Under the pieces are notes generated by a model. It was not told where the DNA came from, did not search any database, and was given only the letters and a program-made list of their open reading frames with translations. A program made the translations under genes and the position numbers. From positions 124,001 to 188,000 of the forward strand of contig NZ_JOEE01000002.1 in assembly GCF_000720925.1 (NCBI RefSeq): DNA of 64,000 bases, written 5' to 3'. Positions within the stretch are counted from its first letter, which is position 1. Every line of letters begins with the position of its first letter. Below, in pieces: positions 62,876-64,000 of this stretch. Origin of the DNA: Phycicoccus jejuensis (GTDB lineage Bacteria > Actinomycetota > Actinomycetes > Actinomycetales > Dermatophilaceae).

Positions 62876-63796
62876 ATGGACTCGTGGCGCGCGCTCGCCG
62901 ACCAGCAGGCCGGCGTGCTCTCCTGGCGCCAGCTCGCGGAGCTCGGCGTCAGCCGCGGGGTCATCCGGCACAAGCTGGCGTCCGAGCGCTGGCGACGTCG
63001 GACCGAGTCCGTGCTCACGACGACGACCGGACCGCTGTCACCCGAGCAGGAGCGCTGGGTCGCCGTCCTGCACTGCGGACCGGACGCGATGCTGGGCGGC
63101 CTCACCGCGCTGGCGGTCCACGGCCTCACGGGCTGGACGCGGGACGAGGTCACCGTCATCGTCGCCAACCCGGACTCGTTCCAGCACGTCGACGGCATCC
63201 GGCCGTTCCGTACGCGACGGCCCCTCGAGCGGCTGCGGGGCCCCGGCGCCCTGCCGTGCTGCCGCGTCGAGCCGGCGGCCCTCCTCTGGGCGGCCCACGA
63301 GCGCAACCCTCGTTCGGCGGCCGGGTTGCTGGCCGCCGTCGTGCAGCAGCGCCTGACGAACGCGACCTCCTTGCTCACGTGGGTCGATGCGTTGCGCCCG
63401 CTGCGCCGGGCGGCCGACTTCCGTGCCCTGCTGCGCGACATCGAGGGCGGGTCCGAGTCGCTCGGGGAGGTCGACGTCGTCCGGATGTGCCGGGCCTACG
63501 GCCTCGCCCTGCCGGCCCGCCAGCGCGCGCGCACCGACCGGTCGGGGCGACGCCGGTACACCGACTGCGAGTGGGACCTGCCCGACGGCCGCACGCTCGT
63601 CCTCGAGGTCGACGGGGCCTTCCATCTCGAGGTGGGCCAGTACACCGAGGACGTCCGGCGCCAGCGGGGGCTCACGCGGCCGGACCGCATCGTCATCCGC
63701 GCCACGACCGACGAGCTGCGCCGGGAGCCGTGGGTCGTCGCCGGCGACCTGGTCGCTCTCGGGGTGCCGCGCGCCCCCGACGCCGCGGCCGGCTGA
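62876..63796 (+). CDS. AbiEi-like antitoxin domain fused to DUF559-type nuclease-like domain
   Basis: A 306-aa cytosolic protein. The N-terminal winged helix reads LADQQAGVLSWRQLAELGVS and VIRHKLASERW, as in AbiEi antitoxins. The C-terminal domain (about 215-300) resembles DUF559/Vsr-like nucleases: CEWDLPDGRTLVLEVDGAFH holds the D...ExD core, followed by RQRGLTRPDRIVIRATTDEL. No AbiEii toxin is adjacent, and solitary genes of this type are common in actinobacteria. Nuclease activity is unproven. Confidence 0.85.
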   Translation: MDSWRALADQQAGVLSWRQLAELGVSRGVIRHKLASERWRRRTESVLTTTTGPLSPEQERWVAVLHCGPDAMLGGLTALAVHGLTGWTRDEVTVIVANPDSFQHVDGIRPFRTRRPLERLRGPGALPCCRVEPAALLWAAHERNPRSAAGLLAAVVQQRLTNATSLLTWVDALRPLRRAADFRALLRDIEGGSESLGEVDVVRMCRAYGLALPARQRARTDRSGRRRYTDCEWDLPDGRTLVLEVDGAFHLEVGQYTEDVRRQRGLTRPDRIVIRATTDELRREPWVVAGDLVALGVPRAPDAAAG

Positions 63797-63817
63797 CCCT
63801 GCGCCGCCCCACCGTCC

Positions 63818-63943
63818 GGAGTCGAGTGCGGAAGTGGTCGCTCCAGCGACCGCGAGCGCCCTCGACTCCACGGGGTCGCCCGCCCGCCTGGAGTCGAGTG
63901 CGGAAGTGGCAGCCCCGGCAACCACTTCCGCACTCGACTCCGG
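63818..63943. repeat. Type D palindromes, pair 3
   Basis: Copies at 63818-63869 and 63890-63943, start-to-start 72 bp. The second copy is a perfect 20-bp inverted repeat (arm GGAGTCGAGTGCGGAAGTGG) around a 12-nt loop, the most symmetrical of the family. They lie between convergent ends. Confidence 0.85.
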
Positions 63944-63946
63944 GAC

Positions 63947-63973
63947 GGGAGGGGAGGGGAGGGGAGGGGGGCG
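63947..63973 (+). other. G-run tract with quadruplex-forming potential
   Basis: Four or more G4 runs separated by single A bases (GGGGAGGGGAGGGGAGGGG). The pattern meets the usual rule for a parallel G-quadruplex on the plus strand. It lies between the palindrome pair and the end of the next minus-strand frame. Confidence 0.7.
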
Positions 63974-63975
63974 GA

Positions 63976-64000
63976 TCAGAGGCGGCGGTCGGCGAGGACG
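63976..64000 (-). CDS. Possible C-terminal end of a gene continuing past the window
   Basis: A minus-strand frame ends VLADRRL-stop at 63976. Only seven codons are visible, so neither the reading nor the product can be verified. The gene-free spacing and codon composition are compatible with a real gene end. Confidence 0.25.

Noticed and set aside
62876..63796. Complete AbiE toxin-antitoxin system
   Set aside because: Only the AbiEi-like half is present; no nucleotidyltransferase AbiEii gene is adjacent on either side.

Overview
The window is chromosomal DNA of a high-GC Gram-positive actinobacterium. Coding sequence is strongly GC-rich, third positions are almost all G or C, GTG starts are common, and the content is typical of the group: GTP-type PEPCK, a MecA_N-type PBP, LytR/CpsA/Psr protein, DUF1206, DUF6458 and Dcd. 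Gene style fits Micrococcales, perhaps Intrasporangiaceae, but that is inference; there is no rRNA to place it.

Layout. 1-8.2 kb: 3' part of pckG, a two-component system with a divergently encoded Gly-rich membrane protein, a GNAT, and a GT39 mannosyltransferase-like protein coupled to a GtrA flippase. 8.2-15.4 kb: tRNA-Ser(GCU), then a polyol uptake and oxidation locus (SDR, two MalFG-type permeases, lipoprotein binding protein, divergent AraC regulator, mannitol dehydrogenase). 15.5-20.1 kb: LytR-CpsA-Psr protein divergent from a PBP, cold shock protein, universal stress protein. 20.2-24.4 kb: Frc/Rbs-type sugar ABC operon with a divergent LacI regulator and two matching operators. 24.4-27.4 kb: GNAT, DUF1206, cupin, a palindrome cluster, tRNA-Ser(UGA), a YtxH-like protein. 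27.9-33.1 kb: a tightly coupled operon of subtilase, sigma factor, small protein and TPR-like CHAT protease. 33.1-42.7 kb: cysE-cysK, a membrane FeS oxidoreductase with a long DPWD-repeat tail, more palindromes, and an Opu-type osmolyte ABC operon. 42.7-45.6 kb: MFS exporter, hydrolase, dcd. 45.7-51.1 kb: a 5.4-kb island in tRNA-Gly(CCC), with 45-bp att repeats, an integrase remnant and an AT-richer three-gene operon of unknown function. 51.5-64 kb: DacB, membrane protein plus GT2, DUF6584, ADP-ribosylglycohydrolase, acyl-CoA dehydrogenase, small membrane proteins, FAD-linked oxidase, an AbiEi/DUF559-like protein.

Two loci stand out as possible undescribed systems. One is the subtilase-sigma-small protein-CHAT operon, whose gene logic recalls protease-released sigma factors. 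The other is the three-gene operon in the tRNA-Gly island, which looks like defence or conflict cargo. The intergenic DNA also carries at least three families of long imperfect palindromes (types A/B bounded by TTCTTGC or TGATTGC, type C, and type D in spaced pairs). These have an internal organisation that ordinary terminators would not explain.
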